From Aphelocoma coerulescens (taxonomy: Eukaryota; Chordata; Aves; Passeriformes; Corvidae), in contig NW_027184064.1 in NCBI RefSeq assembly GCF_041296385.1, forward strand, positions 1,736,001 to 1,800,000: a stretch of DNA of 64,000 nt, in the 5' to 3' direction. Below the pieces are notes generated by a model. It saw only the letters and a program-made list of their open reading frames with translations, ran no database searches and was not told the DNA's origin. Positions 27,633 through 40,368 of this stretch are shown one piece after another. Both the position numbers and the translations under genes were made by a program. Position 1 is the first letter of the stretch; every line of letters begins with the position of its first letter.

Positions 27633-28991
27633 TGTCATAGGTTAGCAAGCATAGTCCCGGAAGGGATATCCTTGCTAAGGGGTGCTTACAGCTTCCTCTG
27701 GGACCTGATAGAACCTATCAGCTGGCCAGTTTGAATATGGACAATTCTTTAAGCCACTTAAAGTTGTGACCGCCTCTGTGATCCACACTTAAGAATAGAC
27801 AAACTCCCCCCCCAAGCTCCCTCTCGTTTCCGGCGCTGGGACAGGTGGCTGCAGGCCCCGTGCAGGGGCCAGCAGGCCCAGCCAGGCCCTGCTTGGGCCA
27901 GGCCGGGCTGGGCCACGGCCAGCCTGGAGCCATGGGCCTGTTCCAGCCATGGAACCCCCCCCACTGCCTTGCCGTGGGCAGCCGGAGCGGCTCGGAACCC
28001 CCCTCTCCACTGCGGCCAAGATTTCAGCAAAGCGGCACCTCTGTCCGGCAGAGGTCAGGTGACCAACAGCGATAAGCCACATTCCAGCTGCAAGGCCGAG
28101 GTGAGATTAACCCTTTTATTGCTGTGAAGAGCTGAAAACCTGAGGGAAGAGAGAGAGGAGATGCTTAAAGCTGAAAGTCTGTTGTGAAGCTATGATATGT
28201 CAGAGTATCCCGTTGTAATTTCATGAAGATATGGGGGGTGGAGTGTTCAACTCGTAAGCAATAGGCAGATGCTGCCGCAGCTGTAATTTCATGAGAAGTT
28301 TGGACAGGGAGAGATGAACCAGATGAACCAGATGAGGACTTTTGCTCCAAAGAGGAAAGGAGAAAAACCTCAATTCCTAGAGGTGCTCCCAGAGATAGTT
28401 CTAATGATGAAGATGAGGAAGACCCTTTGCTCCCAGGGAAGGAGAAGGGCCTCTGTTTCTTTGTTTCTGAATGGCTCAACCTTAAAATTGTACCCCAAAA
28501 AACTTTCAAGAGTGGACCCTCGAAAGCAGTTGCGGGAAAAGCTGCAAGTCGGGGGAAGGGACTCACATTGCGAGCAGAGAGATTCCTCTTCCTAAATGGA
28601 CTGAACAATATTTGGAAGTGGGTGGCTGTCTCGGTGTGATACTGTTTTCATAGCACGAGCAAAAAGAGACTTCTCTTTCTAAATTGACTGAACAAGGTTA
28701 TTATGGAAGTGGTAAACAGACTGAACATCTTAAGGGTTGTCTTTACATTGTCAGTGGGAGAAGGGAGGAAGGTGGGGGGAGGAGGAGAGTTCTGAAGGTG
28801 GTATAATTTTTTTTCTTTCCTTTTCTTCTTTTAGGTCTGTTAATAAACTTCTTTATATTCATTCAAGTTGGTGCCTGCTTTGCATTTCTCCTAATTCTTA
28901 TCTCACAGAAGATAAACAGTAATGAGTATTTTAGACCAAACCACTACACTAAATTGGTGTTTCTGCCCGGTTACAAACCCAACCCGCGACA
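27633..28991 (+). mobile_element. Solo ERVL-type LTR, 1359 bp, with 5-bp target duplication
   Basis: It begins TGTCATAGGTTAG and ends CAACCCGCGACA. It is flanked by identical 5-bp repeats AGGGT (27628-27632 and 28992-28996). An AATAAA signal near 28842 gives the plus orientation. The length and the 5-bp duplication fit the ERVL (class III) type. The centre (27780-28080) is GC-rich and full of overlapping frames on both strands, which I read as composition, not genes. Confidence 0.85.
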
Positions 28992-29129
28992 AGGGTTTTT
29001 TCTGCTGTTTGGTTTTTTTCTTTGTTTCATCCCAAATTCCTCTTTACCTTCTTTATCTTTTTAACATTTATGCCTTCAGAATCAAACTTCCATTGTCCTA
29101 AATTTTTGCCAAAATGTTGTAGTGGTAAG

Positions 29130-30140
29130 TGACGGAAAGAAAGTTCCAGACAGAAAACTGCAGCAGACTGAGATAGCCAAAATCCTCAAGCATGCTGAGA
29201 TCTATTGGAGGAAAAACACAGTATGGCACAGGAATACAGAAGGTTCGTGGAGTGCCTTGATTACAACTTCCTCCTCCAAATGACAGAGGATCCAGCTGGT
29301 GGTGGTGCTGTGCTGAACCTTGTTTCCACCAACAAGAAGGGGCTGGTGGGGACTGTGAAGCTCAAGGGCAGCCTGAGCTGCAGTGACCATGGCAAAGTTT
29401 GAGATCCTTGGGGAAGAAAGGAGGATGCACAGCAAGCTCCCTGCCCTAGACTTCAGGAGAGCAGACTTTGGTCTCTTCAGGGATCTGCTCAGTAGAGTGC
29501 CATGGGCTAGAGCATTGGAGGGCAGAGAGGCCCCAAAGAGCTGGATGATGTTTAGGGATTGTCTCCACCAGGCTCAAGAGTGATACAGCCCTACGAAAAG
29601 GAAGTTGAGAAAGAGCACCAGGAGGCCTGCATGGGTGAAAAAGGAGCTCCTGGACAAACTTAAACACTAACAGATAGATTACAGAGGGTGGAAGCAGGGA
29701 AAGGTAGCCTGGAAGGAATACAGAGAAATTGTCTGAACAGCCAGGAATCTTGTTAGGAAAGTTAGAAAGTTACTGGTAGAAATAAAACTGGCCAAGGACA
29801 TCAAGGGTAACAAAAAAAGCTTCAAAAAGTAAACCAATGATAAAAGAAACACCAGGGAAAAAGTGGGTCCTCTCAGGAAGGATACAGGGAACATGGAGAA
29901 TATTGAACAACTTCTTTTGCCTCAGTCTTAACCAGCAAGTATTCCAACAACACTCCCCAAGTTTCAGAAGGTGAAAAGGGGGTTTGGGGGAATGTAGGAG
30001 AAGACTGGGTTTGAGACCATTTAAGGAACCTGAAGATTCCAAAGTCCTTGGGACCTGAAAAGATAATGTCCACAGGTCCTGAGGGAACTGGCTGAAGAAG
30101 TGGGTAAGCCACTGTCCATTATGTCTGAGAAGCCATGCCA
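29130..30140 (+). pseudogene. CR1 ORF2 fragment, endonuclease-to-reverse-transcriptase linker
   Basis: The translated plus strand shows pieces typical of the CR1 ORF2 linker between endonuclease and reverse transcriptase: a 'YRRFVECLDYNFLLQM' stretch, then 'LVSTNKKGLVGTVKLKGSL' and a 'CSDH' piece. These lie in frames broken by stops and shifts (for example the stop at 29403). The end of the fragment reads toward the reverse-transcriptase start but does not reach a catalytic motif. It is a non-functional LINE fragment. Confidence 0.7.
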
Positions 30141-30763
30141 GGCCAGTCAACTTCTCACTTACTGGAAAAAGAGAAACATAAAGTAATGATATAGTAACTT
30201 TTTATTGAAAAAAATGTAGTAGTTGGTGCTTAGCAGAATGCATATTACTTAGCCCTTACACATCCTGCTTAACACCCTTAGAACTTTAGGAAAGTACTTT
30301 TAAATGTTCAGATGCCTGTGTGATCTTTTTCCCCAAGCTGACACTAAATGGCATATGTAGCGATTGATGTGGCAGTACACCTACTGCAGAACAGTAATGA
30401 CATTCTCTGGTATGATTTTTTTTTCAGAATTTTCATCTGTAGAAGTAGACATTTTTATTCTAGCACAGCATGAGCAGAAATTGTGTGCCACCTGGTGTGT
30501 GCATCACCATTTCTCTAACACAGAATATTTGTGTAACTTTTTTTTTTGAATGCCTGTTATAACTTGAAACTAGTGGATGAAATTTCCTAGAGGCTTTTTT
30601 TTTGTACTTACATGGGCGTATTGTCTTGGCTTAACTTTGAGTGTGTATAAACATACAGAAAATAGTATGTGATACATGTAAGAGTTTTTGTGCATATATA
30701 CATACACATACAAACATAGGTTTTATAGTATTTCTAGGCCAATGGAAAACGATGGAAAAGAGA

Positions 30764-31060
30764 CAATCATAGAATCATAAAATGGCTTGGGTTGGAAGGG
30801 ACCTTAAAGATCATCTAGTTTCAATGCCCCTGCCATGGGCAGGAATACCTTTTACAGGTTGCTCAGAGTTCCATCCAACCTGGCCTTGAACATTTCCAGG
30901 GATGGGGCATACACAACTTCTATGGGCAACCTGTACAAGTGTCTCACCACCCTCACAGGGAAGAAGTTTTTCTTAATACCTGATTTAAACCTGCTCTCTT
31001 TCAGTTTGAAGCCATTTCCTCTTGTCCTGTAAATATGATCTTGTAAATAATCTCTCTTTT
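30764..31060 (-). mobile_element. CR1 LINE 3' end
   Basis: On the plus strand it opens with 'aatcatagaatcataaaatg' and 'gcttgggttggaagggacc', then the reverse of the CR1 3' untranslated region up to 'gccatttcctcttgtcctg'. It is 5'-truncated and close to the copy at 17985-18285. Confidence 0.9.
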
Positions 31061-31852
31061 GATGTTTCTTGCAGGCTCCTTTGAAATATGTGTGAATTTA
31101 GGTGTTTTTTCATATAGGTATGGATGTATATACATACTTACTCATAACTGTATATATACTGCATATGCAAGGGAGCATGGACCACCCACAGATTGACCTT
31201 AAGTAAAAGATTAGAGGAGAACCCTAAGAAATGCAGTTCTGCTTGTACCACTGATACATTCCAAGAAAACAGGAAGATGGAGGCAGGAAATGGACAATAT
31301 TATCTGCAATATTCAGACAACAAACACAGCAATTCTGTGACCACAAAAGCATGTAAAAGTAAATGAAATAAGATAGATGAACTGTGAGCATGAGTGTAGC
31401 AGTTCCAATTTTGTTAATTAGTCTGTATTCATGCTTCACTGCTGCTGCAATTATGCTGCCTCATCCTTGCGTAGGCCTATTGTGTAAATGCTGTCATTAT
31501 GCTCCAAGCAGCTTCTAAAACAGAGCAAGATATGAGCCACCTACAGAGATGTCATTACAATTGTGTCAATTCAACAGGATGTTTCCTAAAATTTATAATT
31601 ATTTGTCTTCACTGAGAAGCAATTTTTGAAACTATTACTCGTCTTTTCGAAGTTAACTTGGTAATTTCTTTTATGTGGCATTAAACACCTGCCACTAAAG
31701 ATAACTGTGTACACCTAGTTAAAACATTTAAAAAGGAGAATCAACATCTATACCTACTTTATAATAGTTGTATAGATTTCAGGGTTGGTTTTTTTTCTAA
31801 TTTCCAATAAATTATACTAGATATTTAGAAATACTAGAAGGTAAAGGAATCA

Positions 31853-31921
31853 GTCATAGAATCATAGAATGGTTTGGGTTGGAAAGGACCTTAAAAATCA
31901 TCTTGTTCCAAACCCCCTGAC
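31853..31921 (-). mobile_element. CR1 3' tail fragment
   Basis: The reversed terminal motif 'gtcatagaatcatagaatgg' is followed by 'tttgggttggaaaggacc'. Only the last 70 bp of a CR1 are present. Confidence 0.8.
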
Positions 31922-34900
31922 ATTAAGCTTCCAGAATGAAAGGACTCTTCATTGCAGTAAGTCACGTGTTTCAGTGGCGAAAGGTCACATCCTAAAAGGT
32001 TGGGGGAAAAGATGCCAAAACCACCTTTTCCAAAGAAATGTTGTATATTTGAAAACTAAATTTCCAATACAGTGTTATTGGACTCTGAATGAAACCTTCA
32101 GCTGAGGTAACTCTCTCATGAGGACTGTATCCAGAGTCTCTAGATGAAAATTCTTTTCTTCAACTTGAATTACAGAGGTAGATGTGTCAGTTAGCAGGCA
32201 GTGGCAGTTTCATACCTCCTTTATTCACCTGTATATATATACCCCTTTGTTTGCAAGTTGTTTCTACAAAACAGAAATTATCAGAATTATTGTCATAGTC
32301 TACATCTATTGGTTTATCAAGAGATGTACTTTATTTCAAATTACTTTCAAATATCAGTGCTCTTCTTGGTCAGAATAATCCATGTTTCTTTCAGTTGAAA
32401 AAGAAGAATAACATCTTTTTTTGTGGGAATGGATGGGATGGGGATTTGTGACGGACAATGTCAAGAAATTGACAAAGAGTTTATATTATAGAATGGATCA
32501 CATTTCAGAAGCAGCCTTCTGCAGATATTCACTGTACAGTTTTGCACCTTCATCACAAATGATGTCTAACAATCTTTGAATTTAACTCTTTCTTCAACCT
32601 TTGCTCTATAAAATTTAGATGGAATTTCCATTTTACAACATGGTTAATTAGCTGTTTGAGCAAAACCTATATGCATATTTATTCAGGTAACATTTCAACA
32701 ATCCCTGGATACAGCAATTTTAGTCTACTTGCATCTAACTTACGTATAAATATTTTGAAGACTGATTCTGTTTCTATTCCTTTTTTCAAATTATTACGTT
32801 CAAAACATATTTTTTGAATGGGTAATTTGCTCTGTTTAAACAGATGCATAACTGCAAACAGGTGATTTGTCCAATAACTTTAATCTAGTTAATTAAAGAA
32901 AAAGCAGAACAGGATTAGCTATTACAGCCTTAGAGAGAGGGTCAATCCACTGCAAGAATCATAATTAGAGTTTGCCAAATTGTAATCTATAAACCAAATG
33001 TGTAATCCCTCAGCAGCACCTAGATTTTATATGCAGTATTACAACAGGTTTTTGTCTTGTTCTGGAGTTCCAGCTGCACTTAAAACAAAGGCCAAAAGTT
33101 GCATAAATGAATATACATATATACAAGCACATAGATATACAGTTTATTTATTTGTGTGAGCTCTCCACACCGACACAGCTGGTATCAAGGAAGGAGCTTC
33201 CTTGGTGCCCAGATTATTCTTTGTTCTGTCTCAAAGAAATCTGAGGCAAACTTTTTGCCCACATATGAAAAAAACTGCAGTAAATACCTTAACATATTTT
33301 GGAGAGTCTATTTTGGGTTTTTATTGCTTTGTAGCTATTGACTTTCAAAATACCAGGATTGCTAATTATTAAAAAGAAGTTGCCATGGGAAAGTGAATTC
33401 ATAGAAATCTTCCCAAGTTTCCCAAATGTGTCATTCATGATCCAGTTTAAAACATTGATGAATCATACTACAAGGAAATCCTCTAATCTATGCAAAAATA
33501 TAGTAACAATACGGAGCTAGGATGTGAGGATGCAAAAAAAAAAAACCAAACAAAAAAACCCCTAAACAAAATCCAAAAAACCTCCACAAAACTAGGAGCA
33601 TCCAAAAATAAATTAATCCTGAGGGAAAATGGGGGAATCTAAAGTAATAGCTTTCACATAATTGTATTTCATATAAAATATTTCTTTTCAGTGGAATTTT
33701 AGAGTGTGTCTTGAAGTTCATAGAGAACTGCAGTTCAGCAGAAAATTGTTTCTTTTTTGTACTGTCACCTGGGGCTTTTTTGTCTTCACATATTGTTTTT
33801 GTAATGGTTAGAAAAAGAAAAATATTTGATACCCTGACATTTAAATGAAGAGTGTAAGAAAGGAGAAAGAAAAACCTGTGAAATGTGATATTTTCATATT
33901 CCAAGGATCCCTTTCATTTTTGAAATTTTAGAAATGCCGAGTACCAATAAGGGTCACATGAGTTTTGATCATGCAACCGTCACACAAACATTATCTCTAG
34001 AACAAAAGCGACCATCCTTTGCCATTAAAGGGAACCATGGGTAGAATAGGTGTGCATGTAGCTTTGTTTAAGAGCATATATATATTCTTAAGTGTACCTT
34101 AAACTATGCTTTTAAGTATTAATGGATCTATCCAGTAGAATTTCTTTGGTCTAGTTTAGTCTTGTGCAAGATCTCTCCTCTGTTACTCAGATTCTCTAGA
34201 GAAACCCTGTTGTCAGTCATTCTTTACATTTGGCATCTGGATTCTTCCAGTACTGTGTGCATTCACAGAGCTAAAACACATGGCACATGTACGTGATTGT
34301 TTACTATTGATTTGAAAAAAGAGTTTATTTTCTCACTCCCTGCATAATGAAGTTTATTAATATGTTTTAACCAAGGTACTAATACATGCCGGTCTTTTGA
34401 GTGCTGCTCTTTCATTAGTTCAGGAAGAAGGCAATGAATCACTTGGGAAAAAATAGCCACTCTTACATTGAATAGAAGTACAGCACACAAAATTTTTGCA
34501 TTCCCAAAGAGGCTTTTAGGTAAAACAGTGGAAAAAACTCAGGGAAAACCCCATTCTTTTCACAAATTTATAGGTTATTCTTTTTCAATAGTGCTTAATT
34601 CATTATAGATAAATATTGACCAATCTTTAAATTCTCAACTCTGTTACAGTGTGCAGCAAGAGTTTCCGCTGACTTTGCCCATGTAATTGTCTCTACCACT
34701 GACAAGAAGTTGTCACCATTCAAGTTTTACCATTCAAGAAGTTGTGACTAGAGAACTGACCGTGCCAGTCAGTAGATTCCACCCAGAGGCCCCACACTCA
34801 GTGGTTGAAATGCAGTTCCAAAGGTAAAGGTTTACAACGGATATGAAGGAACTACCCACAGAACAGAAGCCAATTTCTACTTGATTCTCTTTTGTGAACG

Positions 34901-35313
34901 TAAAGGTGTAAGAAATATCTGTCCAGAAATTTTAACTATTTTTTCCAATAATAACAATATTTTATGTTTTCAAAGCACAAGGACATTTTTATATCATTAA
35001 GTATTTGTACAGTCAAATAACTGATAATCACCATTAATTATTAAATAGTACAATATAATCAAGAGCAAAAATGGCATTTCTAATAAAATAAATTATAGAG
35101 AGTTGAAGGATCTTGTGGTGATCCAAGTATTGATTGGTGGTTAAAACATGTTTTATTATTGTTAGTATTAACCTAACAGTTATGCAAAGCCCTAGAAAGG
35201 TGGAGTAAATGACAATCAATATTGATAACACAAAGACGAAATAATTTATTTTCTGCTATCACAGATTTCCTACCTTGAGGCAACCTTGGTTAGAGAGATA
35301 CAAAATATATAGC
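31922..35313. other. AT-rich intergenic DNA, no gene seen
   Basis: Contains an A/C-rich simple run at about 33533-33595. A 138-residue minus frame at 33488-33904 includes a Phe/Leu-rich stretch translated from that run and has no domain; I treat it as chance. Confidence 0.5.
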
Positions 35314-36032
35314 TGTGGTGATGCAAGGGTTTTATTTTATTTCCATATGTTTTCTGCACCCCAGTGGTTCATCCCTACCTTCCCCACTCCTACTCCCAGT
35401 TGGTTTGCCCCAGACCCAAGCCGCTCCCCCGGTGCTCCCTGTATGGTTGTTCTCCTCCCCTTGTTCTGGCTCTTTCCCTATCAATCACCCAAACCCCTCC
35501 TGTTGTTCCCAAAGGTTCGATGTCCACCACCTGAGCCCTCCCTTATATGGCCCCCGTCAGTCCCCCGAGATCCTGCCCCCTCGGATACCTCCCCTCTTGG
35601 AAATCCCCTAAACCTCGACGCCCCATTGGGGCATGTGACCCCTCTCCCTCCACCCACCAAGACCATTGGACCAGATGTGAGTCCATCCCTCTAGCGTCCC
35701 TCCCTCCTAATCCATTTATTGGTCCCTGGTGGGTTTACTCCCCTTGTTCACCCCACCTTTGTAAGGCACGGGCGTGTTGCAGGCGGGGCTTGTCCTTTGT
35801 GGAGACCCTTCAATAAAGTTGGATTACCCCCCGGGGCAAGCCCCTCGCTACTTTTTATCTCTCCCTTCGTCGGGGGTTGCTGGCTGCTACGTGTCTGGAG
35901 CCGGTGCTCCGCAGGGTGGAGCAGAGGCTTCAGAGGAGCAGCTTTAAAGCTCCGTGCCTCCGGCTGCTCCCCACTCCTGCTGCACACCGGTTGAGCTAGC
36001 CTGGGCAGTGGACAGTAGCGGTCAATGTGACA
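35314..36032 (+). mobile_element. LTR, 719 bp (inverted partner at 56909-57629)
   Basis: It begins TGTGGTGATGCAAGG and ends GGTCAATGTGACA. The reverse complement of 56909-57629 matches it over the full length with few differences. CAATAAAG near 35812 gives the plus orientation. The flanks ATATAGC and ATGTAGC are similar but offset by one from a standard 6-bp duplication, so the duplication is only suggestive. Overlapping Pro-rich frames on both strands recur in both copies because the DNA is the same; I do not call them genes. Confidence 0.75.
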
Positions 36033-36220
36033 ATGTAGCTATTTTTTTGAAAATTGATTTTGGAGGTGAAAAGTTTACATTCCAGATGTCTTTGACATAA
36101 AGTGGAAAATATAAATAAGAAACTATTTAAAATACTCAGCTTAAGCTTGGTAGTTACATGCAAGCCAACCTTTTTTTCACCAGGACATTTTCTTAAAATG
36201 TATCTTTGCCATATGACAAC

Positions 36221-36511
36221 TGTTACAGCGTGGATTACTGTAACACGCATATATCAAACCAGGAGTCCCGTGGAAAAGAAACATATATGGACAGATTCGT
36301 GGTAGATGTTTCAGAGATGTTTATTTCTCCAGCCGCATGGCAGGGGCTCTGCTGAGGAACTCCTCCAGTCATGGGACCTGAGGGTCCTTGCCCGCGCAGG
36401 GAAACACAAACCAGCAATGGGGAACAAGGCTGACCAGGGGCAGGGAAACCCCGTGCCTCCCCCCAGGGCCCCTCTCCCAGGGCTCCATGGCAGGGGGAGG
36501 AGACCCCAACA
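36221..36511 (-). mobile_element. 3' LTR of the captured-gene ERV family
   Basis: A 291-bp segment from TGTTACAG to CCCCAACA is the reverse complement of the LTR type at 59223 and 61191. Internal ERV sequence lies on its upstream side in minus orientation (36512-36733), so it is the 3' LTR of a truncated provirus. Confidence 0.85.
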
Positions 36512-36733
36512 TCTCACCCATTTTATTTTAATAAAAGGAGAATGAAAACAACTGGATCAAGATAACAAGAACAGTTTCAAGACAAAACAAGCCACCCTCC
36601 TGAGTCCCTAAATGTCCAGACAGATTCTGTGGAACATCTTAGGGCTGACAGAAGGGAGACAGAACTCTCCGGGCATGCTTTGTGGGGAAACTGAGGCAGG
36701 AGAGGGTTTAATTTCTTCCCTCCCCCTTTTCAG
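36512..36733 (-). mobile_element. 3' internal fragment related to 60973-61190
   Basis: Read on the minus strand, this stretch matches the 3' untranslated region of the captured-gene ERV from just after its second stop codon to the LTR. I judge it at roughly nine of ten positions by eye. Homology stops at about 36733, almost exactly where the cold-shock reading frame would begin to be read backwards from its stop. Upstream sequence here does not resemble that gene. Confidence 0.75.
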
Positions 36734-39000
36734 ACAACCATGAAAAAATAAACATTCTTTTTTTTTGCTTCAAGGAAAGAGGAACTCAGCATTTGAAGTT
36801 ATGTGTAAGGAAGATTTGATAAAGCTGCTTTTACAATCTTTTTGAATAAAGGCCTTTGTAGAACATGTATGAGAGACATCAGTACCAGAGAGAATATCTA
36901 AAGTATGTGTTTATGTACAGCCGTCTGTACACAATTGGATCTTGAGGCAAACAAGGATGGGATATAGTTGTAATAGAACTGATTTAAAGACAGCTTCTAG
37001 TGTTGAGTACTCTCACTACACACATTTTTTATCTATATATTTGAAACCTGTTCTTCAATTCTTTCAGTCAATCAAAATTGGAAGCTTTTGTAGTTTCTTT
37101 ATTACTCTAGCTTCTTCTGGGAAAAGGGAATGCTGGTTTTGAATTAATTTATCAAATATTTGCCACCTTCTTCCAGTATGTCCCTTGATATGTTATTTCT
37201 ATGAAGTTGATAAAGCCTCAGATTTATCTTTGGCAAAAAGATATTAAAAAGAAACTCTAAACAGAAATTCTACATACTATTCAAATATCTGCCTTCCACA
37301 CTGCTTAAAATTCTCTCATTTTAATGTTTATTATCACTTAGCAACCTCGGCCTGAATTCTCTTTTGACTGTAAAATTTAATTGAACTTAATTAATTGAAA
37401 AATGAGAGGAAGGACACTGTTTCCTAGAGTTTGATTTGAATTCCTGTTAGTTTATTAAAGGCATTGATTAAACCTCAGACTTGAGCAAAATTCATATCAA
37501 TGGACTTGAATAAATTCATGTGAAATTGGATTCCTTGCAAGTAAGAGATGTGGGACTGGGCACTGGGCACTGCTGTTGTAAATTTTCACATGGATCAACT
37601 TTGTAAGAATTGATGACATACCTATGACAAAAAAAAAAAAAGTTGGTAAAATATTTTTAATAGATGCAATACTAAAGTCCTTCAGGATCAAAAAAGCGTA
37701 TCATTCAGAAATTACTTTTTAAGTATGTAGAATTCTGGAAAGGGAAGAGGACAAGGAAGTATTTCATACTGCTGTAAGACCTCCAGGTGGTTCACATGCC
37801 ATCAGTTCTCTGAAGTCTAATGAAGGAAGCTATGCACTTAGTTCTTCAAATAATCATAATGTTATATTGCCATGTACTAGTAACAGGTACTATGAATGCA
37901 ATATTAGTAGTTTTTATTAAACTACATAGATTTTACCACTGTGATTACTATTGTAATCAAAATTTTCCAGAGTTACATTTATTATTCTACATTTCTTAAA
38001 TAAAACATATTTCTTCTTAAGTGAATGCATTTTAGAATATTTCTATTCCTGTTTTAAACTCTTGTCATATTCTTACAAGAAATAATTTATGACGTGTTTT
38101 TCAAATGCTGGAAGATATTTCTCTGTGTCCTACTCACCCATAATGTTTCTAATTTTTTTCTATAATTTTGCAAAAATCTGAAATAATTTTTCTTAGGTTG
38201 AGACATAGTTTGATAAACAATAACTTCATATATGACAACTAATGCAACTTAACATCATTAGTCTGTATTGCAATTGTTTCTTTTTAAAATTTCACCATGG
38301 ACTACTTCATAAATCATCTCCACTGAAAGCAGTTTGTTTTCCTGGAAAACAACCTCCTATTGGCCTATATTTTCTCACATTAACCGTACATTCATCTAAT
38401 GCATGTCAGAGCTGCTCCCCATGTGTTTTGAAAATGATCTGTAAGTTAAAATGTAAAATTGTAACCCTGGGTAAATAATCCTCTAATGACAATAGAGGTG
38501 TCTCCAAGGGGAATTCTTCTTTTGTTAGTTTCCACTACTAGAAGTGGAAATACATGGTAATTCTTTAATAAAGAGTAAACCCATTCATAGGAACCTTTAA
38601 ACTACAGAACATAACTTGTAAAACTGGATAGAGTTAACTGTACAATATATGGAAAAAAAAAATTCATCCACCATTTAGTGTAAGAAAGTTGCCACATTAT
38701 TGTATATTCATAAATTCAAGAGAAATGAAGTACCATGAATGTACCTATAATTCAATGCATTTTCCAAAATGACATATTTTCTTTCTCAGTGACTGTCATT
38801 GTTTACTGTTTATGTTTTTCTAAGCTGGTATCTCTACCATAAGCTATGGGCAGAAAAACTTCCTACAAATCTTATGAGGGGGCATACCTATATAAAATAC
38901 ATAAAATATGACACATAGCAGACAAGAATCATATTTAACAATCTCTTACAATTAAATTTATACACAGAGAGAATTATATATGCTTCTATAAAGTTACTTC
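36734..39000. other. AT-rich intergenic DNA, no gene seen
   Basis: Only short AT-rich frames. No repeat was recognised. Confidence 0.5.
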
Positions 39001-39373
39001 AAACACGTAACACAAATGTGTACATCAGTCAATATCAGAGCTGTGAGAGCACCAGCAGTCCTGAATTGCCCTGGGACAAATCTGAGACCACCTTCATGCC
39101 CCACTCCCAGGAAAACAGGAGCCCTATTTCGGGTTTGGCCTCACAGGAAGATCTGGCTCACTCCCTGGCTGTCCAGCTGGACCTGTTTTGTCAACTTGTG
39201 TGGTGGTCACTGTGTGGCTGTGGGAAGACCCTGCTATCTGTGCCCAACCTTCACTCGGGGCAGGTGATGGCAGAATGGCCCATGCCAGTACTGCAGCCAC
39301 ACTCATCTGCTAGCCAATTGTAGTCCATCCTTGCCATGGTTCTTTGATTATTTTGTTGGGTGTTGTGGTAACA
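39001..39373 (-). mobile_element. ERVL/LTR-derived sequence, minus orientation
   Basis: GC-richer than its left flank. It continues in reverse orientation from the left arm of the inverted repeat at 39374, so it appears to belong to the same ERVL-like 3' end. I cannot place its exact LTR boundary. Confidence 0.4.
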
Positions 39374-39540
39374 TCCTGGGGTGATGTTATAAAGTTGTTG
39401 GTTTTTTTCATTCCTTAACCATCTGCTTAATGCCCAAGGACAATGTGTCTTTAGGATGGACCCAGGGGGCACTGTCCTTGGGCATTAAGCAGATGGTTAA
39501 GGAATAAAAAACAAAACAACCTTATAACGTCACCCCAGGA
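39374..39540. repeat. Near-perfect inverted repeat, 68-69 bp arms, 30-bp loop
   Basis: The left arm (39374-39442) is the reverse complement of the right arm (39473-39540) with a few mismatches and a small length difference in the A/T run. The cores TTAACCATCTGCTTAATGCC and its reverse are exact. The arms look like the 3' internal end of an ERVL element, so two such ends face each other. Transcribed, it would fold into a long hairpin. Confidence 0.85.
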
Positions 39541-39833
39541 CAGGTGGTTTGACTGTGGCTGTACACCAGGCATCCACCAAAGTCACTCTATCACTGCCCT
39601 CCAAACCTGCACAGGGGAGAGAAAATAAAATGTTCATAAGTTAAGGACAGGGAGAGTTCACTCACCAATTACTGTCATGGGTGAATGAGGGGTTTTGCAG
39701 CTAGGAGCTGGCAGAAAGGGGGTTTACCCCTTGTGTGCTGACACAAAGAAGCCCGGAGGTCAACGCTGAAACCCCTCTGGAAGGTGGCACTCAGTGCCCA
39801 ACACACAATAAAAACAAGGTAGAGCTCCTCACC
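39541..39833 (+). mobile_element. ERVL-type LTR fragment
   Basis: The sequence TGACTGTGGCTG, 'accaaagtcactctatcact' and 'gacaggggagagaaaataaa' follows the right arm of the inverted repeat in the order expected for the start of a common songbird ERVL-like LTR. The fragment at 62603-62757 is the same type. It ends where the provirus LTR begins. Confidence 0.55.
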
Positions 39834-40368
39834 TGTAGGGGCTGTATCTTCTTATCGTTAAGCAGACACGCATGCGAAAGCAAAGAAGAAAGAGAGGGGA
39901 CTCTTTGTGTGTGCTACACGCAGGTTTATTCAGGTGAAATGACAGGGACAAAGAGGCCAATTGGTAGGAGGGTCCAGGGATTTTATACGAGGTACAAGAT
40001 AGGCGGGGAAAGGGATTACATCCAATGGGATGGGGAGAAGTAGGTGGGGTCGACAGTACGAAAACCAATGGGAACAACGCATAGGAGGGACTTAGGGAAG
40101 GATCCAATGGGGCATTGAGGAACAAAGAACTTTCTAGAACATATACATAGTAAACAAGGAAAATGAATATACATAACCTCATGCATAAAACTGGGAGGGG
40201 AAAACATTAACCTATCAGGGGAAAATATGCAAATATCAGAACAAAGGAATCATGGGTTGTCACCGTAACTGCAAAGTGATATACTAAACTTGGGTTGCTG
40301 ACCACCACAGCTGGTTGTCTGAATTCTCATCAGGAGACAGAGTAGCTGGAGCCACCTGCACCGCCACA
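39834..40368 (-). mobile_element. 3' LTR of the class II provirus
   Basis: On the minus strand it starts TGTGGCGGTGCAGG directly after a polypurine tract (A-run then TGGGGAGA) and ends CCCCTACA. A TATAAAA box and, about 95 bp further on, GAATAAACC are in LTR order. The env reading frame runs into the start of the LTR and stops there, which is common in retroviruses. The left edge (39834) is inferred from the CA terminus. Confidence 0.75.

Noticed and set aside
27758..28082. Overlapping Gly/Ala/Pro frames on both strands
   Set aside because: They lie in the GC-rich centre of a solo LTR with a proven target duplication.
33488..33904. 138-residue minus frame with a hydrophobic run
   Set aside because: The hydrophobic part is translated from an A-rich simple repeat and is therefore an artefact.
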